Virus record (IMG/VR): IMGVR_UViG_3300027801_002650
Coordinates: 1 to 64,000 of that record
DNA: 64,000 nt
Direction: 5' to 3' (one strand)
Origin: a virus
Part shown: positions 52,101 to 63,200 of the stretch, in pieces
Position numbering within the stretch: position 1 is the first letter of the stretch
Layout: each line of letters opens with the position of its first letter
Position numbers and translations under genes: made by a program
The notes under the pieces: model-generated
Seen by the model: only the letters and a program-made list of their open reading frames with translations
Database searches by the model: none
What the model was told of the DNA's origin: nothing

Positions 52101-55100
52101 CCCTCAAGTTTTTCTATGTCAAGTTCGCTGTCAATCTTTATAGTATCGTTTCGCGCAGTATAATATGCTACACTAGTAGAAATACCGTACTCAATACTCG
52201 GAAACTTCTTAAACTCGCTTGTCCATATTTGTCCAGTATTATCGATTGTCTCAGAAGCAATTGGATCAGTATTTTGTGCCGCACTTGAAATACCAAGATT
52301 ATTTCTCTGTGGTCTAAAGTCAAGGCAGTTGGACATTGAATACTGTTTACCTGTTGCAGACACATGTACTGGTAAATCGTTTCTCGCTATATTATTAGGA
52401 TATGAATCAATGCAGAAGTAAGAACCACCCGAATCAACGTGACGAAAGTAATCAAAAATGATACCGATTTGACCCGTTGGTGGTTCACCAATAAGTTTTA
52501 TCCCACCCCATTCGTAATAGTTATCTTCCATACCAGAATACATCTCGTAGTTCTGGGTTGCATACACCGTATTTGCTCCTGACAAGGATGACCCCGTAGC
52601 AGCAGCACTAAGATCCGAAGGATTCAATGCATTTGGCGTTCCACTTGCATCAACTTGGCTGTCAAGAATCGCCCGTATTCTAAAAACATCTATTGTCTGT
52701 AGACTATCAATCAATCCCACAGTTTTATTAGGATCGGTAACTATTACAGACTGCCCTTCGAATAAGGTTTTTTGTTTTGGTACTACGGCAGTCTCAGTTT
52801 CTGCTGCGAAATACACGTCCACGTTCGATGCTGATCCAGCATCCTGTATTGTAAATGTAACTTCTTTTGCCTTTGTAGCAGAACCACCCCCCGATAACGA
52901 AACCGTATCGTACGATGATGAGAAGTTTAGAGAGTTACCGACTGGTGTCGACAAAGTATCAGATGTACCTGTGACAAATATTGCGAATAACTCCCTTGCT
53001 TTCTTTGCGTCCACATCGGCATTGTCATATTCCGTAAATGTAAATCCAGCAGGGGCAGAAACAGAAAGCGACTTTGTTAAGCCAACTCCCCCAGTTACGT
53101 TAGTATTCGTTACCTTCCTACTTACGTACTTGGTGTTAATAACACCATTCTCATCCCTGATTGAACTTACTTCAAACGGAAGTTCATACAAAAATTGTGA
53201 TTCTTGACTCTGAGAAAGTAAAACAGAACCACCCTGTGAATCCACTCCATTATTCGCCGAAATCTGTAATCGAGTGGGAACTGAAAGTCCGTCATGGACG
53301 CAAATTGCTTTAACATCTTTCGCCTGATAGATAAACCTGTAACCATCACCAGGTAATGGTTCGTTAGGCATCTCTGATACAACGCAAGATGTATTCTGAT
53401 AATAAGTTTCAATCTTTGTTCTCTGACCTTTTAATGCTCCCGAAGTAAATTCAACAGTAACTCCGTTGTAGGCATCGTCCAGAGAAGCAGTAGGACCATT
53501 GAGCGAAATAAACGTAAGATTCGCTACAGATCCGATAGTATTTGCTAAAGTTTGTGGTTTAATATTCCATAGTACTGTCGCATATTCGTTTTTACCTTGA
53601 TCCACATTTTCTATGTTGTATGGAATAAAGTCTCTCATTCTTGCTGTCGCCATGACAGTAGAACCCAATTGAGTTTGCGATGCTGTATTTGGTGATATAC
53701 AGGTATGGAGGTAGAGAACCTGGTCTAGATTCTCTGCGTCGATCGAGTTTGGTGCCCCAATACCAGAACATAAAAAGTAATTCTGTACAGGTAATCCAAC
53801 TGAAATCTTATCTAAGTACTGTAACTCTCTTGGAGCACGAATAGGAAGTGTTTCTGTTCTTTGGTAATTTATAACTGTATTACCTAACTGTAATATTCCT
53901 GGCTCAATATGTAATGAGTAAGTATTTGAGTTTACAATATTTTGAGTTGTACCATCACCGACAAGAGCATTCAATGTCATCTGTGTATCATTCGCGACTG
54001 CTACAACATTGGCACCTGCTGTTGGTGAAACAATATAAGGTTGGCCACTTAAATATTTCTCAGTTTGCTTTTCGACATATAATTGTGTGTCATTAGAAAC
54101 TGCGACAATCTCGTAATCTTTATTAGATATGGAAATTTTCTTTCCAATATCAAAGTCGGCCAGAAACTGTGTATTTGTGCCAGTGATAAAACCTGTACCA
54201 TTAGTTGATACGGTCCCGTTTCCGTAGTATCTCTGGTTGCTCAAATAAACAATGTCCCCGACTTTGAAATCGGACGTAAAACTTGTACCTTCACCTGAAA
54301 TGACAGCTACCGACTGGGCATTTGTTGTGCCTTTAACCCCAAAGTTTTGAGATATGCTAAGAGTTTGCCGTTTAATAGATTTTCTCTCATATTCTTTCGT
54401 GTCATGCCAAATATTTACCGGATCTTCGCTAGCCCATGACGACGCAACCACTCCATTCGCTATTCTGAATAACTCAAGGAACTTAGTATTTGCATCTCGG
54501 TCAAACGTATTTCCGACAAAGGATGATCCTCGATACTCACGTTTGGACAGAACAAGTTTTTGTCTGAACCTTGTGGCACCAGGAGCATTGAAGTTGTATG
54601 ACCCGTTAGCAGGGTCAAGGAGGGTTCTTCCTAAATCTACACCCGACTGAGAAGGACTTGTATTTGCGTCATTCTCATCTACAATGATTTCATCAATGTA
54701 AAACCCAACAGAGTAGTCAGGGGCAGAAGAGTATTTTTCAAGGACCAAATACTGCTCAGGTACGTAGTTCAGAAACCCAGACATATAATAGACGGATTCC
54801 TGAACTGATACCAATGAAGCAACATTTGAAGCATTTGGAATCTTGGATGGGCCAGTAGCAGAGGTTGTAGTCGCCTGCTCGCCGTCATCATCTGTTGAAA
54901 CCGTAATACCATCACCAAACTGTTTGTCTGTAAAATATCTAACTATAAGAGTGTTCATGTCTGCAGCATCGCGAGGAACAACGCCAACGACATATGCTCT
55001 GGCCGTACCAGTGGTGTCAGACGCACCAGATATCACTGTATTTTGAAATGCACTCGCAACCAAGTCGACGGAGTCGAACTGGTTTTCTAATTTAATGGAT

Positions 55101-55330
55101 GCCAAACCTGTATCAATTACGATACCTCCTCCCGAGACTAGGTCTCCGTCAGAGTAAGAGGTGTTGGCTAACTTCGTGATTTGATCCTGTAAAATTGTCT
55201 GCGACTGCGTAAGTTCTCTGGCCTGTACTGCATACGATGGTCTGAATAAAACTCTGTAAAAATTATCGAGCTCTGAAAAATCGTCGTAGTAAGGACCTGA
55301 GGTAAAATTTAATGAATCTTGTACTGGCAT
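49145..55330 (-). CDS. Large baseplate-region structural protein with DUF4815-like N-terminus, 2061 aa
   Basis: The N-terminus (NFYRVLFRPSYAVQARELTQSQ, then ILQDQITKLANTSY) is typical of DUF4815-type proteins found next to baseplate genes in T4-like phages. Residues about 335-425 contain two small beta modules (GTSFTSDFKVGDIVYLS; TQFLADFDIGKKISIS...VAVSND) of the same kind as in the sheath insert. Long beta-rich body and C-terminal ...VVFTSADSTTVPYLKSLRFF. Position between gp8 and the fibre genes corresponds to T4 genes 9/10. Probably a baseplate-anchored fibre. Confidence 0.75.
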   Translation of the reverse strand: MPVQDSLNFTSGPYYDDFSELDNFYRVLFRPSYAVQARELTQSQTILQDQITKLANTSYSDGDLVSGGGIVIDTGLASIKLENQFDSVDLVASAFQNTVISGASDTTGTARAYVVGVVPRDAADMNTLIVRYFTDKQFGDGITVSTDDDGEQATTTSATGPSKIPNASNVASLVSVQESVYYMSGFLNYVPEQYLVLEKYSSAPDYSVGFYIDEIIVDENDANTSPSQSGVDLGRTLLDPANGSYNFNAPGATRFRQKLVLSKREYRGSSFVGNTFDRDANTKFLELFRIANGVVASSWASEDPVNIWHDTKEYERKSIKRQTLSISQNFGVKGTTNAQSVAVISGEGTSFTSDFKVGDIVYLSNQRYYGNGTVSTNGTGFITGTNTQFLADFDIGKKISISNKDYEIVAVSNDTQLYVEKQTEKYLSGQPYIVSPTAGANVVAVANDTQMTLNALVGDGTTQNIVNSNTYSLHIEPGILQLGNTVINYQRTETLPIRAPRELQYLDKISVGLPVQNYFLCSGIGAPNSIDAENLDQVLYLHTCISPNTASQTQLGSTVMATARMRDFIPYNIENVDQGKNEYATVLWNIKPQTLANTIGSVANLTFISLNGPTASLDDAYNGVTVEFTSGALKGQRTKIETYYQNTSCVVSEMPNEPLPGDGYRFIYQAKDVKAICVHDGLSVPTRLQISANNGVDSQGGSVLLSQSQESQFLYELPFEVSSIRDENGVINTKYVSRKVTNTNVTGGVGLTKSLSVSAPAGFTFTEYDNADVDAKKARELFAIFVTGTSDTLSTPVGNSLNFSSSYDTVSLSGGGSATKAKEVTFTIQDAGSASNVDVYFAAETETAVVPKQKTLFEGQSVIVTDPNKTVGLIDSLQTIDVFRIRAILDSQVDASGTPNALNPSDLSAAATGSSLSGANTVYATQNYEMYSGMEDNYYEWGGIKLIGEPPTGQIGIIFDYFRHVDSGGSYFCIDSYPNNIARNDLPVHVSATGKQYSMSNCLDFRPQRNNLGISSAAQNTDPIASETIDNTGQIWTSEFKKFPSIEYGISTSVAYYTARNDTIKIDSELDIEKLEGSDSAKPYAPIPRKSHYELTDVTTVPFSADPSDIRLMPADAEINPFYDLAVNFANQNMNDGHPNTVFSAFDNFEGHGKSDIDNIDFAASVDTYEKTVHPKIILNTYDLEYSSIASKNVDSYPSLIVAEAINDNTVFTNPYYTNTVPLNPFGRSAFRGQISITPQFNNWMDDTVRPSTIINTVGENDAFEKSIVPYKNAVMNLHQFHWYGVHSIRLTQRPKTSRQYGLLSDDIMQPVAPVQFTESIGGGAYERDLTTAFYMPKQTVYFSAEGMKAHANLFVYFDNERIDKDFIRFAKVIKFDDENIATALYNTGEEVRQAVSLETAVGIVVAIAKPSANQTSLYVIQTSDQDFSTTSVDTVDGQDSGARGQILTFEPAPTSLAVDQFGIVAGAYDLPAGRFTATDKVFRITNADDTDATATETTFAETTFYGKPFLPNNSTTRETLKRRADNNDANVYYTEVERQKTSSNFKRCFAQELYVDPSDYPRGLFLTGGFCYVANSDSFANTGLPLKISMRPMVDGFPSPSETLPFSEVLIQATEITQVIIPDSANDDTQTAFTFLNPVFCKPGKAYALCFDSDNPEYRLHMSRVGETLLNEEHRVPRFKHFLGLWRTNNHGRWDRDNNTTLTIDLHRAKFYNTPNSAAFFNVKDFPTVNAAYDNFYVRSPYMTFGNIAEPGFTYRSTSVATGTDLSYTTFRVNENYNFNVFGREGQQRVMANDSNTFVINVSMQTWDDRVSPVLDKDQMKLVTTENIINDATMVGSDFIVEEPGLGYDYDTTASGNTNATIALTGGGTYANGLEITVAELVVGPGGRVLGVNVTNQGTGYTGNVTATVLQKSGSTPPSTVAIIRAKSELDPYKGNCQARYISKIFATGANIPAKGLRVMAEGVRPGGTDVHVYFRAVSGFSKEKIYDAMYHKLEGTQNKYVYGDGITTFGWETPKDFIIRDKDEIVYDTYSTFQVKVVFTSADSTTVPYLKSLRFFAFS

Positions 55331-55371
55331 ATCCGTAACTCTTATTCTGGGGCAGTCACCTGCCCCATTGA

Positions 55372-57207
55372 TTAGAACTGAACAATTAGCTTGATATCTT
55401 CAACTTGGTCACTCGCACGTGAAACAGGCGAACGATTTTCTACATAAAGAATGTCCCCACGATACTTCAACATGTCAGGTGGATCCATGACCACACTTGA
55501 GGAAGTAGCATCATTTGCTGCGGTAACTGGGTCGGTAGCAACACCTGTAGGATCGGTAGTAGTGATACGCATGATTCGCTCTCCAACTTGGAAAGAACCA
55601 GCAACACTATCCCAACCTGTAGTGGCATTAGCACCTCGCGTAATTTCAGTAACACGGAGCATTGGGTAAATTTGAGGATCAGTTCCTGATCCAAGAGTTC
55701 CCGCAGTATTTGCATCTGCAGTATTGTTATAATCAACGACAAACCCTTTAGCACCCGAAAGTGATCCAATGACCTGCTGGTCAGGAAGGTAATAATCGGA
55801 GGACGCACCAATTTGTGAACCAATCTTAATCTTGATGGTTTGATCAGCAAGAGTAGATGTGAACAGAGCAGCAGCATCTGCGTGCTGTATTGGATCGCGA
55901 ACAAGTCCGATTTTCCGGAAGTCGTTTGAAACTGTAAAGGTGTTAGACTCAGAACCTTCGAGTCTTACGTTCAACATGACGTTGTAACCAAACAGTTCTT
56001 CTACCATATTATAACCTTGACCACCAACAGGACTTACGAGAGGTCGGAAGTCAGCAGCAGTAGTAACGGTAGCAGAAGCATTCTGTGTGATTGTCAAATC
56101 AGCTGTGTGATAACCAGATCCCACCTCTGCGATGCTGATATCGGTAATACTTGCAGTATTATCACCCGTAGCGTAAGCTAAGGCACCTGTTCCATCACCA
56201 TTAATAGTGACAGTTGGGCCGATTTTAACATCATCACCTGCTGTAAGTGCAGCAGTAAGGTCATATGTGTATGCGGCATCAGCAACTTGTGAGCCGAGGT
56301 TTCCAGTATTCGCCTCTAATGTAAATGTAGTTCCGTTATGAGCATCGATCTTAGCCAGGAGTCCTGGGGCAGAAGATGACTGCGAAACATAGATAGAGGA
56401 ATCGACGAACGCATCCTGTGTAGGATTGGCACCACCATGATTGGTGAAGTCAAGTACTACGTCAGGAGTTGCACCACCGAGAGTTGATGAAGAAACATCA
56501 GCACCGGAAAAGAGATAACCAGCACCATTACCGCTTGCGTTTCTCAACACAACGTCAATAGCACCATTAACTGCGTTATTCTCAATTTCCCACTGGTTTG
56601 TTCCGTCGTCAGGAATATATGTTTTCCCGTCTAAAGCATCAACACCAAGAAGGGCGAAGTCGTCTGTTCTAACACGTCTAACTGGGACGAACGAAGTAGT
56701 AATAAACTTCAGTGCGTCGGCAGCTGTAATTGTGTAGAGGTATTTCCACTTATATCCATCAGAAGTTGTTTCTGACACACCAGCACTTGTATTAATACTG
56801 GAAGGCATAACGGTGGATTGTACCCCATGATTGTTGTACATACATTTGTAGACATTAAAGTCCTCAGTAACAACAAAGAAGGGTTTGCTATAAAGTGTAG
56901 CATCCTGGGAGTCAAATTGGTCATAGACTGTGCCAGTTGTCCAGTTGTAGCGATTAACTACGTGGGACACATCACCTGATATACATCTCTTTGCGAGAAT
57001 CATATCATCCCAATGGCCATATTCTGTATTTTCTACAGTGTCCGTTGGGGAAGGTGGGGCAGAGTCAATATTGACACTACTTGCATCTAACCAGGGAGAC
57101 ACCTTACCGATGAATATGTACTGGTTAGTTCCCGAAGTCTCCGAGAATGCTTCCAGAAATTGTTCCGAGTTATGAATACGGAACTTATTCGTTACGATAG
57201 CAGGCAT
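55372..57207 (-). CDS. 8: Baseplate wedge protein (T4 gp8-like)
   Basis: 611 aa (T4 gp8 is 334 aa). N-terminal IVTNKFRIHNSEQFLEAFSE, FIGKVSPWLDAS, SAPPSPTDTVENTEYGHWDDM and SDGYKWKYLYTI match the gp8 family closely. The extra length comes from a beta-rich insert after residue 200. gp8 joins gp6, gp7, gp10 and gp53 in the baseplate wedge. AGGAGA ribosome site nine bases before the ATG; a late-type box lies 50 bp upstream. Confidence 0.88.
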   Translation of the reverse strand: MPAIVTNKFRIHNSEQFLEAFSETSGTNQYIFIGKVSPWLDASSVNIDSAPPSPTDTVENTEYGHWDDMILAKRCISGDVSHVVNRYNWTTGTVYDQFDSQDATLYSKPFFVVTEDFNVYKCMYNNHGVQSTVMPSSINTSAGVSETTSDGYKWKYLYTITAADALKFITTSFVPVRRVRTDDFALLGVDALDGKTYIPDDGTNQWEIENNAVNGAIDVVLRNASGNGAGYLFSGADVSSSTLGGATPDVVLDFTNHGGANPTQDAFVDSSIYVSQSSSAPGLLAKIDAHNGTTFTLEANTGNLGSQVADAAYTYDLTAALTAGDDVKIGPTVTINGDGTGALAYATGDNTASITDISIAEVGSGYHTADLTITQNASATVTTAADFRPLVSPVGGQGYNMVEELFGYNVMLNVRLEGSESNTFTVSNDFRKIGLVRDPIQHADAAALFTSTLADQTIKIKIGSQIGASSDYYLPDQQVIGSLSGAKGFVVDYNNTADANTAGTLGSGTDPQIYPMLRVTEITRGANATTGWDSVAGSFQVGERIMRITTTDPTGVATDPVTAANDATSSSVVMDPPDMLKYRGDILYVENRSPVSRASDQVEDIKLIVQF

Positions 57208-57256
57208 TTTATTCTCCTGTAAGTTTTAAAAAGTAATAAAGCATCAATAGCTTTTT

Positions 57257-57264
57257 TATTTAGG
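57257..57264 (-). promoter_or_regulatory. Late promoter box upstream of gp8
   Basis: Minus-strand CCTAAATA in the 61-bp gap between the giant protein gene and gp8. Expected start near 57250 leaves a leader of about 43 nt with an AGGAGA ribosome site. Same box as at 6045, 12331 and 12350. Confidence 0.5.
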
Positions 57265-57268
57265 TTTA

Positions 57269-60200
57269 TCAATCAAGAGTCGAAACTCCGTCATGGGTAT
57301 CAAACCTGATAAAGTCTTCAAAAACAATATCAGCAATCGTACGTGGATTACTAAGACTGTCTAAAATAATCTCAGATTTTGTGGCACGAATCGGTTCATC
57401 ACTAAGAATGGTATGACCCTGTTGAGTCAATAACCAATCATCTTGTTGAACCATATCGTACTTTTCTGTCAGCACAAAGTCATGCAAGGAATCATATCCC
57501 GCAATGATCGAATCACCATATCCGGTGAATAATTCCAGATCTAAGTCAAATCCCGTTTCTGTAGTAATAAAGAAAGGAGATCCGCCCAATTCTGCGTCAA
57601 GGATCAATGTGTTGTATGTTCCCTCAGCAAGTATAAACTCATCCAGTTCTGTAGCAAGACCTCCTTCACCATCATAAACTTCTGTTATGATTGGGGTGTC
57701 GTCTTCCTCAGCTAAAATGAACTGCAGGGGTTCTTCTATTAATAGGCCATGAAGTTGAACATCATCACCTTGGATGAATATTCTTCCCTGCCCATATTGT
57801 ATTACGGCGTAAGACGTCTCAATGTGTCTCGTACCTTCTGTCGTGGCATCAACTAGAAAACTAAGATTTGCTATATCCCCTGTATCTGGGGGAATACCTA
57901 CGTCAGAGAGTATACTTCCACCAAGGTCTGCGGTGATAGTGTTTGCGTATAGCTCAAAAATCTCAGTTGTGAGAGGTATCTCGTTAAGTTGGAGCACATG
58001 CTTTTCGACGTCTATAACATGACTTCGAATGTCTGTAGAATGGATACTCCAATCGTAATCTATACTCGTTATTATCTGCGAGTTAGAGTTATTTAGGGCT
58101 GACGTTCCTCCGTTGAATTGGTCCCCTGTCGCAGTTATATTGAACTGAATGACGGGTGTTATTTCAAAAGGAGCGAATTGAAACGGAACAAGATTCGTTA
58201 CGTCAATCGTTACACCAGCATATGTAAAATCATACTCAGTTTTTAGCGATGTCGTATTTCCAGCAAAGGTATACGCTCCATTAACACTGATTGGTTGTGG
58301 AGGCACTAAAAATGGATCTATGTAATCAATTTCAATAGTCGATACATCACCAGCAAACAATGCAAATTGGTTGCTAAAGTCTGGCGTATCTTTTCCTAGA
58401 CCCGAAGGTTTCCCTACGGTGAAATGGGTAGTATTAGCCCCACTCAAAAACAATGCATGAGAATTCATGATGGTGCTATCTACCAGAAAATTATTGGGCA
58501 CACTTGAATATATACCTTTAATAGATTGCTGCATAAATCCATCATTTCGTCCGTTACCGAACGTCCAGATCTGAGTTGTATTCGCTGTGACACGTTTTAG
58601 ATTCGGATCACGCACTCCTTCGATTGCTATGTTATTGGCATCATCAACATACACAAAGGAACTTTCTTCTAAAGATTTCCAACCCATTGGATCAAGGCCA
58701 AATCCACTTCTATTATCATAACTGTTTCCTCCGATTTCTCTACCGGAAAGGGTTCGATTATGGGTTGCAACCAAAGCAACTTTCATACCATGCTCATAGA
58801 AAGTTGAAAACGATCCAGTATTAGATGAGGATCGCAATGTCTCTGGACCAGAGGCACCAACAGTAAATCCTTCAGGAACAGCTGTCGTGACCGTATTTAC
58901 GGTCAACGGATGTGCTGAACTACTCAGTTCTGTTGTCTCTCCTGACTCGAGTTCGGAAAGATAGAAACGGAACTGGTTATTCAAAGGATCGTCGGTGCCT
59001 TCAATCCAACCTGTTTCAGGATCATCTGTTCTGAATTCGTTGATCCCTGCTCCACAATGTCTACCATTATAAGATATAGTTATTGAGTACCATTTATCGA
59101 GTCTTGTTCTATATCGATTTGGCCAATTATAAGGTACCGTGTCCGTTGGATCTATCTCTAGTCGCGTAATAAAAGTATTTGCACCATCGGGATCACCGTA
59201 AGTAAAAACCATGAATCGGTTGTTGATACCAAATCGAAATCCAGGACCTTCATTGTCATTTGCCTGTGACCAAATCCACATTGGATCCCAATTATTACTA
59301 TCTTGATTCCCTCTGTTATGTCCATCTAGGGATTGAAAGGTTTCAATATTAAACATAGCAGTTACTGTCCACTCATTATTAGCAGCAGAAATGTCACTGT
59401 CTTGTTGTTTAGCAAGTGGGTAACTGTCGTAGGTGTTTATCCTTAGACCATTGGTATCATTTCTTCTGTGTACAAGTGCTGTATCTCCGATCGGTGTCCA
59501 GATTGTTTCATACGGGGTAACTCCATAATAGTTTGGTCCTCGATCTGTAACAGAGTATGGAAATACATCAGCGCATCCGACAATATCATAATCAAAGATT
59601 AATGACTCGAAACTCAGATCCAATGATACTGTAATTTGTGGAGTTATGAACGAGGTTAAATCCCAATGAATCACGTTTTCACCCAAATCGGATGTAGCAA
59701 TTGTCCAGGCGTATACTATTCCCAAATGGAATTCATGTTCAGGTTCGGCAAATTCTGAGCCACCGATCAAGTTCCCAACAAGTATTGGATCATGTACTTC
59801 ATGTATTGGAAGAACGATCGTGGATGCATCTATTGGAAGTTGGACATCCAATTCAAATTCATTTTGTCTATGGTACTGCGAATGTGTAATAATCTGTTGC
59901 CGTGGAACAAAGAGATAAAATTCTTCTTCCCACTCATGGGATTCTCTTACGATCAAGTCCTGCTCAGGCATATAGAGAATAGGTTCGTAGTATGAGTAAA
60001 TGGTCGCAGTATTATATTCTACAATAAACTCAAAAGTCAATGACCTTTCGTGCAGAGACGTTACAACACAGGCACCGATATCCTTTGGAGCAAATCCATC
60101 AACATCAGCAGGTGTGCCTCCATCCAGTATTTCTCTTAAATCTGAGTCTTTAGAATAGGAACGATAGACAGGTGACTGAGGAAAGTTCCACCAGATTGTT

Positions 60201-63200
60201 CCAGCATTGAAAGGAACAAGGTGGTTATGAATTTCTCGAGATACTGTAACAGAAGCATCGTAGAAAATCGGATCAGACATTTCTAGTTGAGGTTCGCTAT
60301 AGACTACTATAGATGTTAAATCAATTAAAAGAACATCTGCTCTGTCAGGTGGAGCAATATATGGTGGAGGAACCTCCAAATACAATTCTATTTCAATATG
60401 CCTTGGGAAAGTCTGAGGCATCCACCAGCGTGCTTGCTCGTCATTGATATGGTCACCATCTTCGTAAACCAAAAAGTTTCCGTCCTCAGTATAGAAATAG
60501 TAAGGAACGTTTTGTGCAGGTTTACGATTTGGCTCCCACATAACTGGAGTCAAATTCATAGGTTGAATGTCCCCAAAATCCAACTCGTAAGCAGGATAAT
60601 CCTGGATAACACTCCATCCACGAGTATCTCGCCGGAGGTCACTTCCTTCTTGATTATACTCAGAGAACTGTCTGTCAACTAAATCCCAATTGTATACAAG
60701 ATTTCTGATTGACTCTGGGATTTCTTCGTTTAGAATGTAACCATTGTCCTCAAACGTAACAGCACTATTAGGATTATCATCTAACAAACAATGCCACCCA
60801 CCAGATTCTGTTTCTAATCCGTAAGGGATGAGAGTATGATCAATAACCCTTTGTTCTCCAGCAACGTATGCTAACGTGTCGGGCATTGATTGGGAATGAT
60901 GATATTCTATTTCTACTGCCTCAGGATGCACGGAAAACTGTACATTGGCCTGCATATTATACTCTAACTGAGGACTATGAGTAGGGGTAAAGACACTAAA
61001 GGTCGTCGACGCATCATAGAAGCAGTAAATCTCTTTGTGATACTCTACTGGAATATCACCGCATTCATCCTCTATTGCCAAGTACTCAAGTTGAAATCCT
61101 TGTGATTCTGTTACCATCCTTGAAGAAAAGTTACCAATAACGTCTGTGTTTGCTACCTTCTGTTCGCTTGATTCTGTTATTAGTAGTTCCCCTGTAGTAT
61201 TATACCCTATGTCAATTCCAATTTTTTCTGCTGAAGTGGTTACAAAGTCTGGGTAGTATGTTGAATGGTATTCGGGAGGTGTCATTATCAGTCTCTCGTA
61301 CAACATCTGACTACTTGCTACGCTAGCAGTTTCCTGAATCAAAAGTCCACACTGTCTTCCAAGTGGCAATTTAACAGCAGTACTGGTAGCACTGATAACC
61401 ATTAATATGTCTATTTCAACAGCCGTAGGAATGGCAATGATTTCCCCAATTTCAACATTAAAATCACCCAAGTCATTGAGAATAAACATTTCCATATTGA
61501 TTGGTTTTACCACCTCAGGATTCAGCCAACCTTCGTCTGCCGCAACATGGACAGGCAAGTAATGATACTCAGTTGGTACTAATGGATTTCCGTGGCCACG
61601 TATTTCTATTTCGACATTCATCGAAGGAGTGGCATAAAGATTCAGTGTTGGATAAATCTCTGGCTGAGTGGATCCTGATATGTGTAGTACGCTAGGTATT
61701 TGAGTATTGATGAAATCGTTATTGTGGTAAACAATAGTTGGTTCGGAAAAAGCAAACCAGTCTCTGTGAGTATGGACTGACCCGTTAGCACCTGCTTGCT
61801 GCCAATCAGCACTAAACTCTTCCGATAACATATTTCCATCGTCTTCAAAGACTATCTGAAGATTTCCAGTTGGATCTTGATTCTGTTGCTCAGCGAAGAA
61901 TACGAAACTATTGAAATCTGGCAAATCGGCTATGACTCTATCATACCTAACCCTGTAAGGTTCTGGGATTGTAGTTGGATTGTCTCTCCAGTCCCTGTAG
62001 ACTGTTCCGTCGTAATCAGATGGATGGCGTTCCTTATCAAAAAGAGGATTGTAAAAATTTTGAGTCGTTACGTCTATGGGGAGATCGAAGTCTATCTCGT
62101 TTTGCATCTCTGCATAAATCCTACCATCCAGTGCCCAGTAAGGATAATCAAAATTAATCGGATTCCAAACTGCCCCAGGAGTTGTATCTTCAATCTTGAG
62201 ATAGAATGGAGCAGAAATCTCACCACCGAAAGTCATCTGTATTTCTTGTCTATAGAAACTTGCATTTCGTGTGATAAATGACCCAGATAATTCCTCTTCT
62301 ATATGAAACTGAGGAGGATTAGTATCGGTCATTGTTGCTTCAAATGGCCCATAATGTGTGAAGTTGTACGTTGCTACATTTGCATCTCCATCAAGGTAGA
62401 TGGCATTGCCCACGAACTGATCATAAACATTGTTGTCACCACCGAAATTAAGAACTGCCCCACCGAGGTGAGTCACTGTGTATTCGTTGTTTGTGCCTGT
62501 AGGCGTAACCTTGTACTCGGAATAAACAAAATCTGTATTTAGGTGATCGAGAGAACCTGTATTAGCAGGTTGAATAGCAAAAAGTGATGCTGTAACATTT
62601 CTGTATTGGTGATCACCTGAGAAAATGCCTCCGGGGATAAATGTAGTCTCAGGAAGTTTTACTGTTAAACTGCCAAGAGAAGAAATCTCTGCTTTAAAAT
62701 CTAACTGTTTCCCGTCGATCAATGTACCCTTGATACAGACAATCTCTCCGATGTTAAAACCTGCTCCGTTCATATTATCAAAACGATAGAAGTTTCCAGG
62801 ACCATCAATATTTGAACTGACAGTCATAATTCCATTAGAGGTGCCTGTAAATTTATGAGGTACGATGTCTGAGATAATAATTTTTTCAATCTCAGGACCT
62901 GTGTAATCAACTCCAGCATTATCCTTGATTCGAACAGTCTTAGCTGCTTCTGCTCCCTCGTAATATGAAATAGTAGTTTCAAATCCTGAGTTAAATCTAT
63001 CAGTCGGGCCACCGAAATCAATCTTATGACCAGCAACATATACTGCCTCGTGTCTATTTAAACCCAAAGGTGTCATCGAATAGACAGCAGGATTTGCCAA
63101 TGGAACTGATTCTATAGGGGAATCCTCGACCGTATACACGTAAGTAGGACTTGAGCCACTTCCAATATTGAAGTTTGTATCGCCCCAAGGTGTAGTAGCA

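Noticed and set aside
57230-57256. AAAGC/GCTTT hairpin as a terminator after the giant gene
   Set aside because: Only a 5-bp A/T-rich stem and a broken U-run; also overlaps the presumed gp8 leader.
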